Shown in pieces: positions 17,827 to 26,236 of a stretch of 64,000 nucleotides of DNA. The stretch's first letter is position 1, and each line of letters starts with the position of its first letter. The notes below the pieces were generated by a model, which saw nothing but the letters and a program-made list of their open reading frames with translations, made no database searches and had not been told where the DNA came from. Where the stretch lies: the NCBI RefSeq assembly GCF_001968815.1, contig NZ_MIEQ01000027.1:1-64000 (forward strand), written 5' to 3'. The position numbers were made by a program, and so were the translations under genes. The DNA comes from Motiliproteus sp. MSK22-1. GTDB taxonomy: Bacteria > Pseudomonadota > Gammaproteobacteria > Pseudomonadales > Balneatricaceae.

Positions 17827-18623
17827 CTGGCTTCTCCGTTGGCTACAGGTAACTGGGTGGATGGCTTGTCAGCGGAAGGATTATTTTTCTGGGAGCTGTC
17901 ATTAACCGAGTTGTCTTTCTCTGCAGAATCAGAGGGAACCAACAGGGCTGTTTGCATGCGGCGGTAAAACTTCAACCCCTGTTTCACGGCTTTTACAACG
18001 GCCCGAGGTGTCACTGTGGCGCCGGTGAACTGGTCAAACTGCCCACCGTCTTTTTTCACAGCCCAGCTGCTTTCCGGGAGGTTTTGTAACGAATATCCGT
18101 CAAAGCCCAGTATCCAGTTAGATTTTGTCGTTTCAATTTTATCACCGAGCCCCGGTGTTTCTGCGTGAGACAGTACCCGAACACCAAGTACGTGACCATC
18201 CGGTGCTATTCCCATAATCATTCTGATGGTTCCCCCGTACCCATCAGCTGCGCTGATAGCGTAAGCTACGCCCGTCACGGCCTGCTGCCTTTCTCCCCGA
18301 TAAACCGGAATCCTGGTGCCGTCGCTGTCAATCACTTCAACAGGGGATTCCAATAGATCATTGTCATAAAGAGTCGTAGGCATCACTTGCGCCAGGGATG
18401 CTTTCAGGTCCTCAGCCTGGCGTTCCTTTATGGATTCTTTCGTGGCCAGGTGGCCTGCTGCCAGGAGTGAGGTCGAAAGTAAAACGGCTGCACCCAATAA
18501 CAGGCCAGGGTAGCCCAGAGCGGCCACGCTTTTAGCCGCAGATTTTTTATTCTCTGGCTCTTTGGTCTCGAATTCTTGAGTTCCGGGGGCTTGAGCACCA
18601 GTTCGTTGTGTTTCTGTATTCAT
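17823..18623 (-). CDS. rnfG: Rnf complex FMN-binding subunit RnfG
   Basis: A 266-residue protein with one N-terminal membrane helix (about 38-56) after a polar leader, and a large periplasmic domain. The covalent FMN site is the TGATVTPRAV motif near residue 208, with the flavin carried on the second Thr. HAETPGLGDKI is another RnfG signature. The last ~40 residues are a low-complexity Asn/Ser tail. It follows rnfD after 2 bases and overlaps rnfE. Confidence 0.92.
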   Translation of the reverse strand: MNTETQRTGAQAPGTQEFETKEPENKKSAAKSVAALGYPGLLLGAAVLLSTSLLAAGHLATKESIKERQAEDLKASLAQVMPTTLYDNDLLESPVEVIDSDGTRIPVYRGERQQAVTGVAYAISAADGYGGTIRMIMGIAPDGHVLGVRVLSHAETPGLGDKIETTKSNWILGFDGYSLQNLPESSWAVKKDGGQFDQFTGATVTPRAVVKAVKQGLKFYRRMQTALLVPSDSAEKDNSVNDSSQKNNPSADKPSTQLPVANGEAR

Positions 18624-18625
18624 AA

Positions 18626-19738
18626 CTAGCTTCGAGTCCTTGATTTAACGTCGGACAGCGATGGCATAGCCAACGGGCTGCCCTGGCGATTGCGGCCGTA
18701 CTGGCGAGGTTTGAAGTAATGATCGATTAAGGGGGTTAAGCCATTCATCAGTAACACTGCAAATGCGACGCCCTCTGGATAACCACCCCAGGTGCGAATC
18801 ACATAGACCAGTAATCCACAGCTGGTACCAAAAATAACCTGTCCTCGAATAGTTGCAGGAGTGGTTACCGGATCAGTCAAAATAAAGAAAGCGCCGAGCA
18901 TCAGGGCACCGGAAGAAAGGTGATATAAGGGACTGGCGTATTGCTCCGGATTAAATCCATAAAACAGACTGGAGATAACCGTGACACTGATCAGTAAGCT
19001 CAGGGGAAGTTGCCAGTTAATAATTCCCCGCCAGATCAAATAAACACCGCCCAACAGAATCAACAAGGAAGAGGTTTCCCCCAGGCTACCCGAGGTGAAA
19101 CCTATCCCATTCAGTAGTGGGTCGTAATAGTTGACTAACAGGGAGTTGAGTCCTAATCCCTGACCAAGATCTGTTTTTACCTGTCCCAGCAACGTCGCAC
19201 CGCTCAGGGCATCGGGAATATCCATCCCGCCAAAGGTAGTGAATAATGAATCCATAACGCCGGGAGAATTGGCTGAAAAAAGAGGGGCAGGGTTAACCCA
19301 GGCTGTCATCTGTAAGGGGAAGGACAATAACAGGGCAACACGTGCCAGCATGGCCGGGTTGAACGGGTTCTGCCCGAGGCCGCCGTAAACATGCTTACCG
19401 ACAATGATAGCAAAGCCAGTACCGCCAACTGATATCCACCAGGGGGCCCAGGGAGGAAGGGTCAGAGCTAACAACAGACCGGTCAGCAATGCGGAGCCAT
19501 CAAAGAGCACGAGGCGAATCCTCTTTTTGACCAGCCAGACACAGAGTGATTCAAACAAAAATGCGCTGAGTAGGCACAGGACGACTGTATTCAGTGCGGG
19601 TAAGCCAAAAATATAGATGCCAAATACAGTAGCAGGTAACAGTGCGATCAGCACTGTTGTCATTAATGAGGGGACCTTACCTGGATTACGAACATGGGGG
19701 CCTGCCTGTGGGTTTGTCTGCTGATAGCGGCTAGTCAT
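18626..19738 (-). CDS. rnfD: Rnf complex membrane subunit RnfD
   Basis: A 370-residue, multi-helix inner-membrane protein beginning MTSRYQQTNPQAGPHVRNP. The covalent FMN attachment site is SGATLLGQVKT. Other family blocks are GGLGQNPFNPAMLARVALLLSF and LGAFFILTDPVTTPAT. The open frame runs back to 19981 inside rnfC, but the true start is the ATG at 19738, because it overlaps the rnfC stop as ATGA and gives the usual length. It forms the core ion path with RnfA and RnfE. Confidence 0.92.
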   Translation of the reverse strand: MTSRYQQTNPQAGPHVRNPGKVPSLMTTVLIALLPATVFGIYIFGLPALNTVVLCLLSAFLFESLCVWLVKKRIRLVLFDGSALLTGLLLALTLPPWAPWWISVGGTGFAIIVGKHVYGGLGQNPFNPAMLARVALLLSFPLQMTAWVNPAPLFSANSPGVMDSLFTTFGGMDIPDALSGATLLGQVKTDLGQGLGLNSLLVNYYDPLLNGIGFTSGSLGETSSLLILLGGVYLIWRGIINWQLPLSLLISVTVISSLFYGFNPEQYASPLYHLSSGALMLGAFFILTDPVTTPATIRGQVIFGTSCGLLVYVIRTWGGYPEGVAFAVLLMNGLTPLIDHYFKPRQYGRNRQGSPLAMPSLSDVKSRTRS

Positions 19739-21219
19739 TGGCTTTTCTCCGCAGCTTTTCTTTCTGCTGACCGAGCTTCTTTTTCTGCTTTGGCAGCTGC
19801 CCGCTGCGCTTTCAATTCGGCTTTTTCCAGGGCTTCTCGTTCTAAGCGTTCGATACGGGCCTGAGCCCATTCCCGGGTCTGGTCTGTCTTGGATTTTGCT
19901 GCTCTTCGACTCTGAAGTTCTCCTTTGGCGTAATTGAAATACTGAACCAATGGGATTTTTGACGGGCAGACATAGGAACAACAGCCGCAGCTGATACAGT
20001 CCTGAACTCCCAACGCTTCAGCCCCCGTGACATCATCGGAACGCATCTTCGCCCCCATTTCCAAGGGCATCAGCCCAACCGGGCACGCCATGACACAGCG
20101 ACCGCAACGTATACAGGGGCGTTCTGGTCCATCGTCAATTTCATGATGACTCAGGGCCAGAATGCCACTGCTTCCCTTTACAATGGGGACCTGTTGATGG
20201 GGCATGACCTGGCCCATCATGGGGCCTCCCATCACCAGCCGAGCAGGAGGTTCTGTTAAACCACCACAAAACTCGATCAGATCTGATATCAGAGCACCGA
20301 TGGGGACTTCGAGGTTTTGAGGCCTTTTAATCGCTCCGCCGGACACGGTGACGATACGAGATAATAGAGGGTGATCAGCACGCAAAGTTCGATGAATCGC
20401 GAATGCTGTACCGACATTGTGTACACAGACCCCAACTCCTCCAGGCAACTGTCCATGGGGGATTTCGTGACCCGTTACAATCTGTACCAGTTGTTTCTCC
20501 CAGCCCATGGGATAGCGTGAGGGTATCTGGATGACCTGGACGCCGCCGGTTTCCTCAGCCGCATGCATCATCGCGGCGTAGGCTGCTGGCTTGTTGTCTT
20601 CGATGGCTAAAATAGCGCAATTTGCTTTCAATGCATGACGGATTAAGCGGATGCCATCGATGACTTCGTTCGGTCGTTCCTGCATCAGACGATCATCACA
20701 GGTGAGATAGGGTTCGCACTCACTACCATTGATAATCAGCGTATGAATCGGGCTGTTAGGATTGGGCATTAACTTAACGGCAGAAGGGAAGGTTGCGCCT
20801 CCCATGCCAACAATACCTGCCTGACCAACTCTGTTGGCAATTTCTTCAGGAGAAAGATTAAAAGGATCACCGGCGGCCGTTGCGTTCAGAAAGGAGCGAT
20901 CCTGCCCGTCAGTTTCTATAACAATAGTCTTCACTGGTAAGCCTGTGGGATGAGGGGCCGGACGCTCTTCAATGGCTACGATTGTGCCCGAGGTCGGGGC
21001 ATGAACCGGCGCTGAAATAAGTCCTTGGCTACGGGCCAGCAGTTGTCCCTTATCGACTCGATCCCCTGCTTCGACCTCCGCTTTTGCTGGAGCGCCGATA
21101 TGCTGTTGCAAGGGGATATACAACCGCCGAGGCATCGGGAGCTTTCGGATGGGATGGGCTTCTGTATGGTGCTTTAGCGCTTCAGGATGAACGCCGCCAC
21201 GAAATCCAAATAATTTCAT
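19735..21219 (-). CDS. rnfC: Rnf complex peripheral subunit RnfC
   Basis: A 494-residue cytoplasmic NADH-side subunit. An N-terminal barrel-sandwich region comes first (GGVHPEALKHHTEAHPIRKL). A Rossmann-like FMN/NAD section follows, with GMGGATFPSAVKL and NGSECEPYLTCDDRLM. Then come two [4Fe-4S] motifs, CIRCGRCVMACPVGL and CISCGCCSYVCPSKIPL. The C-terminal tail is a short Lys/Ala/Glu-rich coiled segment, much shorter than in E. coli RsxC. Start overlaps the rnfB stop by four bases. Confidence 0.93.
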   Translation of the reverse strand: MKLFGFRGGVHPEALKHHTEAHPIRKLPMPRRLYIPLQQHIGAPAKAEVEAGDRVDKGQLLARSQGLISAPVHAPTSGTIVAIEERPAPHPTGLPVKTIVIETDGQDRSFLNATAAGDPFNLSPEEIANRVGQAGIVGMGGATFPSAVKLMPNPNSPIHTLIINGSECEPYLTCDDRLMQERPNEVIDGIRLIRHALKANCAILAIEDNKPAAYAAMMHAAEETGGVQVIQIPSRYPMGWEKQLVQIVTGHEIPHGQLPGGVGVCVHNVGTAFAIHRTLRADHPLLSRIVTVSGGAIKRPQNLEVPIGALISDLIEFCGGLTEPPARLVMGGPMMGQVMPHQQVPIVKGSSGILALSHHEIDDGPERPCIRCGRCVMACPVGLMPLEMGAKMRSDDVTGAEALGVQDCISCGCCSYVCPSKIPLVQYFNYAKGELQSRRAAKSKTDQTREWAQARIERLEREALEKAELKAQRAAAKAEKEARSAERKAAEKSQ

Positions 21220-21788
21220 GCGATGCCTTCCCTGCTGATAGCTGGTGTTCTAAAGGGGTTTGGTTTGGCAGGTTTACTCCAGCGCCAGTTACCTAAGGTT
21301 AGAGGCATTTCTGCCAAAAGAATGCCCTCTGTAGGACAGACTTCTACACAGGCGCCACAGCCTGTGCAGGCTTCATCCAGAATCATATGGAGCTGTTTTG
21401 GGGCCCCGACAATAGCATCTGTCGGGCATTGTTGAATGCACTTGGTACAGCCGATGCATTGTTCTGATATTACATTGGCGAGACTGGGTAAAACGATGTC
21501 GTCCGAGGATTGCTGTTCCAAAGGGCGGTCAAGAATTTCCGCCAACTGTCGGGCCATTGATGGGCCGCCCGGCGGGCATAGGGTTAAGGGAGCTTCTCCT
21601 TCAATGACGGCTGCTGCAGCCTGACTACAGCCAGCATAACCGCATTGACCACACTGAGTTCCTGGTAAAATCTCTGTTACCTGTTTGATCAGAGGATCTT
21701 CTTTATAGGGAAGCAACCGGTTAACGGCACTTAGCATCAAGCCTAGAATGGCGCCGATAATAGTCAGGGTCAGTATTGAGATAATCAT
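21216..21788 (-). CDS. rnfB: Rnf complex Fe-S subunit RnfB
   Basis: A 190-residue protein with one N-terminal membrane helix (about 4-25), a CGQCGYAGC four-cysteine domain near residue 46, and two ferredoxin-like [4Fe-4S] motifs, CIGCTKCIQQCP and CTGCGACVEVCP. It accepts electrons from reduced ferredoxin and passes them into the complex. The final residues are Pro/Arg-rich. It lies between rnfA (109-base gap) and rnfC (overlap). Confidence 0.94.
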   Translation of the reverse strand: MIISILTLTIIGAILGLMLSAVNRLLPYKEDPLIKQVTEILPGTQCGQCGYAGCSQAAAAVIEGEAPLTLCPPGGPSMARQLAEILDRPLEQQSSDDIVLPSLANVISEQCIGCTKCIQQCPTDAIVGAPKQLHMILDEACTGCGACVEVCPTEGILLAEMPLTLGNWRWSKPAKPNPFRTPAISREGIA

Positions 21789-21897
21789 TGTTGTGCTCCC
21801 TGTTTTTTTTGTTCTCAGGTGCTTGGTTTAATTTATTCAGTAGCGATAAAGCTTGTTCAGTTAAATGCTGTGCTATCTGATTCTGTCTAATTAAAAG

Positions 21898-22488
21898 CTA
21901 TTCAATCGGTAAGCCGGAGAATCCCAGAAACGCCATGGATAAAAGGCCAGCAGTAATAAAGGCGATGGGGGGACCAGCAAATAATTTTGAAGTATTGGCT
22001 AATGCCAGGCGTTCTCTAAGTCCTGCGAAGATAACCAGCACCAGCATGAAACCCAGAGAGGCGCCTATGCCGTAAAGCAGGCTTTGCAAAAAGCCATTAC
22101 CTTTTTGGCTGTTTAGCAATGCCACGCCTAATACAGCGCAATTAGTTGTAATCAGCGGTAAGAAAATACCAAGGTTCTGGTAGAGAGTGGGACTAAGGCT
22201 GCGGATACAGATTTCGGTAAACTGGACGACACCCGCAATAATCAGAATGAAACTGATAATACGCAGAAATTCAACATCCAAGGGCTGTAGGATGTAATAC
22301 TCGATCAGCCAACTGGAGGCGGTTGCCAGCGTCAGTACAAAGGTAGTGGCCAGTCCCATGCCAAGTGCTGAGTCAATCTTGCTGGATACGCCCATAAATG
22401 GGCAGAGTCCCAAAAACTGTACCAAGACAACGTTGTTTACCAGCGCCGTGCCGAGCAAAAGCATCAGATATTCATTGACTGCCAGCAT
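21898..22488 (-). CDS. rnfA: Rnf complex membrane subunit RnfA
   Basis: A 196-residue membrane protein with six helices, nearly the standard length. The paired Cys segments [14 protein letters not shown] and [17 protein letters not shown] are the RnfA hallmarks. It is the first rnf gene, 38 bases after the hemerythrin-like gene on the same strand. The longer 109-base gap before rnfB holds no gene. Confidence 0.94.
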   Translation of the reverse strand: MLAVNEYLMLLLGTALVNNVVLVQFLGLCPFMGVSSKIDSALGMGLATTFVLTLATASSWLIEYYILQPLDVEFLRIISFILIIAGVVQFTEICIRSLSPTLYQNLGIFLPLITTNCAVLGVALLNSQKGNGFLQSLLYGIGASLGFMLVLVIFAGLRERLALANTSKLFAGPPIAFITAGLLSMAFLGFSGLPIE

Positions 22489-22526
22489 CTGCGTTACCTC
22501 CTATAAGTCAGAACCGTTGGCGAGAA

Positions 22527-23093
22527 TCAGGATTGCACCTGGTAGAGATAAGTTGATTCAAGATCATGGCTAAGCTCGCCTGTACCAACAGTGAATTCAC
22601 AGGTACCGGCCCAGGATTCACTGGAACTGGCCGGACCCAGCAGATAGTCAGCCATGGTTAAATAATCTTTTTCTGCCACAAATAGATAGTGAATAAGCTG
22701 GTTGCTCAGTCTCGGTACCAGTCCTGCGGCCTTATCCCAGGCTTGCTCTCTTTCCCGGGGGGAGGAGCGTATCGTTGCAATTGTTATATACAGGTTGCTG
22801 GTCAGTGCCAGAATTTTCTGGCGCCGTTGTTCCAGTGAAACCAACAGCGAGCCTTCGCCGGCAGCTTTAATCATTGGGAATAGCTGAGTTTCTTCAAACG
22901 CCATACTGGCTTCCAGGCTTTCCAGCGTCCGTTGTACAGCCGTTAAGGTTGATTCCACTGTTGCTGGAAGGGGGGTGTCTGCGCTGGACGGGAAACAAAA
23001 AGTTTGTTGATTATCTTCCAGGCGCTCTAACCAGGTCAGGGACTCCAACTGGTTTTTGTACAGGTGACAGATGGTCTCATTGTTGAACGTCAT
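22527..23093 (-). CDS. hemerythrin-like helical protein leading the rnf operon
   Basis: A 188-residue all-helical protein that I do not fully recognise. The block FEETQLFPMIKAAG around residue 85 resembles the HExxLFP turn of hemerythrin (HHE) domains, but the metal-ligand His is replaced by Phe. LSNQLIHYLFVAEKDYLTMADYLLG could supply later ligands. Start 23093 is preferred because GGAGG precedes it. The 23183 start gives an unlikely leader that crosses the control region. It is the first gene of the rnf transcript and diverges from korA, so a role in redox or oxygen sensing is possible but unproven. Confidence 0.45.
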   Translation of the reverse strand: MTFNNETICHLYKNQLESLTWLERLEDNQQTFCFPSSADTPLPATVESTLTAVQRTLESLEASMAFEETQLFPMIKAAGEGSLLVSLEQRRQKILALTSNLYITIATIRSSPREREQAWDKAAGLVPRLSNQLIHYLFVAEKDYLTMADYLLGPASSSESWAGTCEFTVGTGELSHDLESTYLYQVQS

Positions 23094-23187
23094 GCTAATA
23101 CCTCCACCTTTAATAACAAAGACATAAGTAAATTTGTCTAGTGTTTCCAGGCGTTTTATCAACGTAAATTTACAATCAATCACAAAT

Positions 23188-23244
23188 GTTTACGTTCACG
23201 TTAAGTTTGGGTTATACTAGTTCAAACTTACCGTTAACGTCAAC
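23188..23244. promoter_or_regulatory. paired LiuR-like operators and korA promoter
   Basis: Two 18-base sites, GTTTACGTTCACGTTAAG at 23188-23205 and, read on the minus strand, GTTGACGTTAACGGTAAG at 23244-23227, match at 14 of 18 positions and are each near-palindromic. They resemble the ACGTTAACGT-type operator of the MerR-family regulator LiuR (consensus recalled, not checked). Between them, TAAGTTTG (23202-23209) and CAAACTTA (23223-23230) form an outer inverted repeat. A plus-strand promoter fits inside: TTTACG at 23189-23194, 18 bases, TATACT at 23213-23218. Site one would cover the -35 and site two the start point. Confidence 0.6.
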
Positions 23245-23312
23245 ATTTCAGGTCGGTAGCGGATTGTTAAAACGGAACGCAATCATTATCTAATCCACGA
23301 GGAGCAAACCTT

Positions 23313-25052
23313 ATGACGGTACCCTCTATATCCATCACCATGACCGGTAGCGGTGGCTCTGGTGTTATGACTGCCGGAAACCTGTTATTGGAAGCTGCGG
23401 GTCGGGCCGGTTGGTTCGGATTAATGACTCGATCTGCGGGACCGCAGATCAGAGGTGGTGAAGCGGCTGCTATGTTACGGCTGTCTTCTGAACCCGTGTT
23501 ATCCCACAAAGACCGCTATGAGATCCTCCTGGGAATCGATTGGAAAAATGCTGATCGATTTGCGACGGAAATTCCGCTGGACGGAGACAGCATTGTGCTG
23601 GGGGATGGTGAGCCACCGAAAGTGTTCTCCGAGGCTGCCGGACAACAGTTTCAAGTGGATTTACAAAAGATTGCCAAAGGTATTAAGGGTGGGCGGCCCA
23701 ATATGGTGGCCTTGGGTGTTGCAGCTGCCTTAGTGGGTTTGCCCGAAAGCTCTGTGGCACAGGTGGTTGAAAAAGCGCTTAAGCGAAAAGGTGATGAAGC
23801 TGTTAGTGCTGGTAAAGAAGCGTTGCGGGCAGGTATGGAAGCGGCTGCACACTTGCCACGCTTTGATCAGTTGACTGTTGATGCTGAAAACCCGGATCCC
23901 CTGGCTGTAGATAACCCATCCAATCCTCGCTGGAATATCTCTGGAAATGAAGCCTGCGGTTTGGGAGCGGTTCGAGGTGGTACGCGATTCGTCGCAGCCT
24001 ATCCGATTACTCCGGCCACTGAAGTCTTGGAGTGGTTGGCACCCGCTTTACCGAAACTGGGTGGGGCTCTGGTTCAGGCCGAGGATGAACTGGCGTCGGT
24101 CAATCAGATTATCGGTGGCTCTTTCGGCGGTACTCCTTCGTTAACCGCGACTTCTGGTCCAGGACTGGCGTTGATGATGGAATCAATTGGTTTGGCCGTT
24201 GCGTCTGAAACTCCAATTGTCGTTGTCAATGTTATGCGTGGTGGGCCTTCAACGGGTATACCCACCAAATCTGAACAGTCCGACCTGAATATCGCTTTAT
24301 ACGGGCTGCATGGTGATGCGCCACATTTGGTTCTGGCGCCGTTGTCGATAGCGGACTGTATCTTTACCACTCAATGGACGGTTGCGCTGGCTGAAAAACT
24401 TCAAACGGCGGCTATCCTGCTGTCTGATCAGGCACTTGGACAAACGCGCACAATCATTCCTCAGCAGGAAGACGCAGGAATAGTGGCTGAACGTGAGGTA
24501 CCAACCGTTTTGGAGGACGGTTATGAGCGATACGCCGTTACCGACTCTGGAGTATCGCCGATGGCGGTGCCGGGACAGCCGGGTGGCCAATACACTGCTG
24601 ATGGGCTGGAACATACCCCGACGGGTATGCCGTCCAGCAAGGCAGATGATCATCATAAGCAAATGGACAAGCGTCTGCGTAAGCTGACTGATTTTGATTT
24701 TGGTGATAATTGGGCTGTTGTTGAAGGTGATGAGGATGCCGAAACTGCGGTGCTTACCTGGGGTTCCAGCTATGGAGCTGCCAGTGAAGCCCTGGCGGAG
24801 CTTAGAGCCGAGGGACAAAAAGCGCGTTTGATTGCCATGCGTCTGCTCTCTCCTGCACAACCTGAACGACTGGCAGAAGCTTTACAAGGGATCAGTAAGT
24901 TACTGGTGGTGGAGCAAAGCCATGGCGGTCAGTTTTATCGCTACCTGCGTGCCTACTACGATCTGGATGCCGATGTTAAGTCCATGGCGGTTCCAGGACC
25001 CTTGGCGATTCGTCCTTCTGACGTGCGTAAAACCCTTACTGAGTGGAGTTGA
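23313..25052 (+). CDS. korA: 2-oxoacid:ferredoxin oxidoreductase, fused gamma-alpha subunit
   Basis: A 579-residue fusion. The first ~190 residues are the gamma domain (TGSGGSGVMTAGNLLLEAAG, RSAGPQIRGGEAAAMLRLS). The rest is the pyrimidine-binding alpha domain (GNEACGLGAVRGGTRFVAAYPITPATEVLEW, TSGPGLALMMESIGLA, MRGGPSTGIPTKSEQSD) with a C-terminal transketolase-like third domain. This layout is typical of KorA, which decarboxylates a 2-oxoacid to its acyl-CoA and reduces ferredoxin. 2-Oxoglutarate is the usual substrate, but an aryl or branched oxoacid is possible given the PadB-like neighbour. SD AGGAG precedes ATG 23313. The beta gene follows after 2 bases. Confidence 0.88.
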   Translation: MTVPSISITMTGSGGSGVMTAGNLLLEAAGRAGWFGLMTRSAGPQIRGGEAAAMLRLSSEPVLSHKDRYEILLGIDWKNADRFATEIPLDGDSIVLGDGEPPKVFSEAAGQQFQVDLQKIAKGIKGGRPNMVALGVAAALVGLPESSVAQVVEKALKRKGDEAVSAGKEALRAGMEAAAHLPRFDQLTVDAENPDPLAVDNPSNPRWNISGNEACGLGAVRGGTRFVAAYPITPATEVLEWLAPALPKLGGALVQAEDELASVNQIIGGSFGGTPSLTATSGPGLALMMESIGLAVASETPIVVVNVMRGGPSTGIPTKSEQSDLNIALYGLHGDAPHLVLAPLSIADCIFTTQWTVALAEKLQTAAILLSDQALGQTRTIIPQQEDAGIVAEREVPTVLEDGYERYAVTDSGVSPMAVPGQPGGQYTADGLEHTPTGMPSSKADDHHKQMDKRLRKLTDFDFGDNWAVVEGDEDAETAVLTWGSSYGAASEALAELRAEGQKARLIAMRLLSPAQPERLAEALQGISKLLVVEQSHGGQFYRYLRAYYDLDADVKSMAVPGPLAIRPSDVRKTLTEWS

Positions 25053-25054
25053 TC

Positions 25055-25945
25055 ATGGTGACAACAACGGAACATATAGCATCCACGGGTGGCTTCGAAG
25101 ACAGTACCGCTGGTTCAGGTAGCTGCCCGGCAATGGCTCCTAAAGACTACAAGTCTGGGGTTAAACCTGTCTGGTGTCCGGGTTGCGGTGATTACGGGGT
25201 GCTGTTATCCCTGACTAAGACGCTGGCGGAACTCCAATTGCAGCCTGAAAAGGTATCAGTGATTTCCGGTATTGGCTGCTCCTCAAGAATCCCGGCTTAT
25301 TTAAAGACCTATGGGTTTCACGGTGTCCATGGTCGATCACTGGCTTTGGCTACAGGGCTTAAGGTTTCCCGCCCGGATCAGACTGTTATTGTTGCCAGTG
25401 GTGATGGAGATGGGTTCTCTATCGGTGGAAATCATTTCTTACATGCCTGTCGTCGCAACGTAGATTTAACCTACATTGTTATGGATAACCAACTTTATGG
25501 TATGACCAAGGGGCAGGCGTCACCAACCAGCGCGCCGGATTGGGAGAAAGGCAAGCTGACACCGGGTGGTACCGGTATTAATCCATTCCATCCGCTGGTC
25601 GTGGGTCTTGCTTCCGGGGCTAACTTTATTGCCCGGGTTTCTGGTACTGATGCCAACGGCGCGGTGCCCATTCTGAAAGAAGCCATCGAGCATCCGGGCT
25701 TCTCACTGGTTCACATTCTCAGTCCATGTATTACCTACAATCGTGATCAACTGGCCTGGAAAAAGATGGTTCGACCTGCGCCGGTAGAAGCCACAACAGA
25801 CCCCGCCAGAGCGGCACGGCGACTGATGACCGATGATAACCTTAATCTGGGAGTGCTTTATAAAGGAGACCGTAAACCCTATCAGCCGACTCTGGAACCC
25901 AGTATCAATGAAGTCAGAGAACTTGAAGGACAGTTTGTTGTTTAA
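25055..25945 (+). CDS. korB: 2-oxoacid:ferredoxin oxidoreductase beta subunit
   Basis: A 296-residue thiamin-diphosphate subunit. CPGCGDYGVL and GIGCSSRIP provide cluster-binding Cys residues. GDGDGFSIGGNHFLHACRRN with MDNQLYGMTKGQASPTS is the TPP/Mg site. A third Cys is in LSPCITYN. Start 25055 is chosen because GGAG lies 8 bases ahead. The frame opens earlier, at 25043, inside korA. No separate ferredoxin gene is adjacent, so the electron acceptor must be encoded elsewhere. A strong terminator follows. Confidence 0.9.
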   Translation: MVTTTEHIASTGGFEDSTAGSGSCPAMAPKDYKSGVKPVWCPGCGDYGVLLSLTKTLAELQLQPEKVSVISGIGCSSRIPAYLKTYGFHGVHGRSLALATGLKVSRPDQTVIVASGDGDGFSIGGNHFLHACRRNVDLTYIVMDNQLYGMTKGQASPTSAPDWEKGKLTPGGTGINPFHPLVVGLASGANFIARVSGTDANGAVPILKEAIEHPGFSLVHILSPCITYNRDQLAWKKMVRPAPVEATTDPARAARRLMTDDNLNLGVLYKGDRKPYQPTLEPSINEVRELEGQFVV

Positions 25946-25970
25946 TCACCTATCTTTATGATAATTCCGG

Positions 25971-26013
25971 CCCCGGTAACGAAGAGGTTAATTTCATTAC
26001 CGGGGCGTTTTTT
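25971..26013 (+). terminator. rho-independent terminator after korB
   Basis: CCCCGGTAA at 25971-25979 pairs with TTACCGGGG around a loop, followed directly by CG and a run of six T. This is a strong intrinsic terminator 25 bases after the korB stop. Confidence 0.9.
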
Positions 26014-26236
26014 ATCCTCTCTGCTCAATATGTTGAATGAGCTTTTAATCCCGACTTGCTTGCAAACTCTAGTAACAACCTACTATATTGCTACGGTAAT
26101 CTTACCTGTTTTCAATGTGCTGGCGCGCTTTTAATACCCCTGCTGCAAAATGTATTGAAAAATGGCGTTGTTTTTCCCATGTGACGTTGTTTTCCGCAAG
26201 TGGCATAAGGCTCCGCTGGCTTAGGAGGTCACTCTG

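Noticed and set aside
19739-19981. Upstream extension of rnfD
   Set aside because: The extra residues overlap the rnfC coding region in another frame, and the ATGA overlap at 19735-19738 gives the standard RnfD length.
26180-26236. Possible sigma-54 promoter before the chemoreceptor
   Set aside because: TGGCA is present but the required GC element at the right distance is not.
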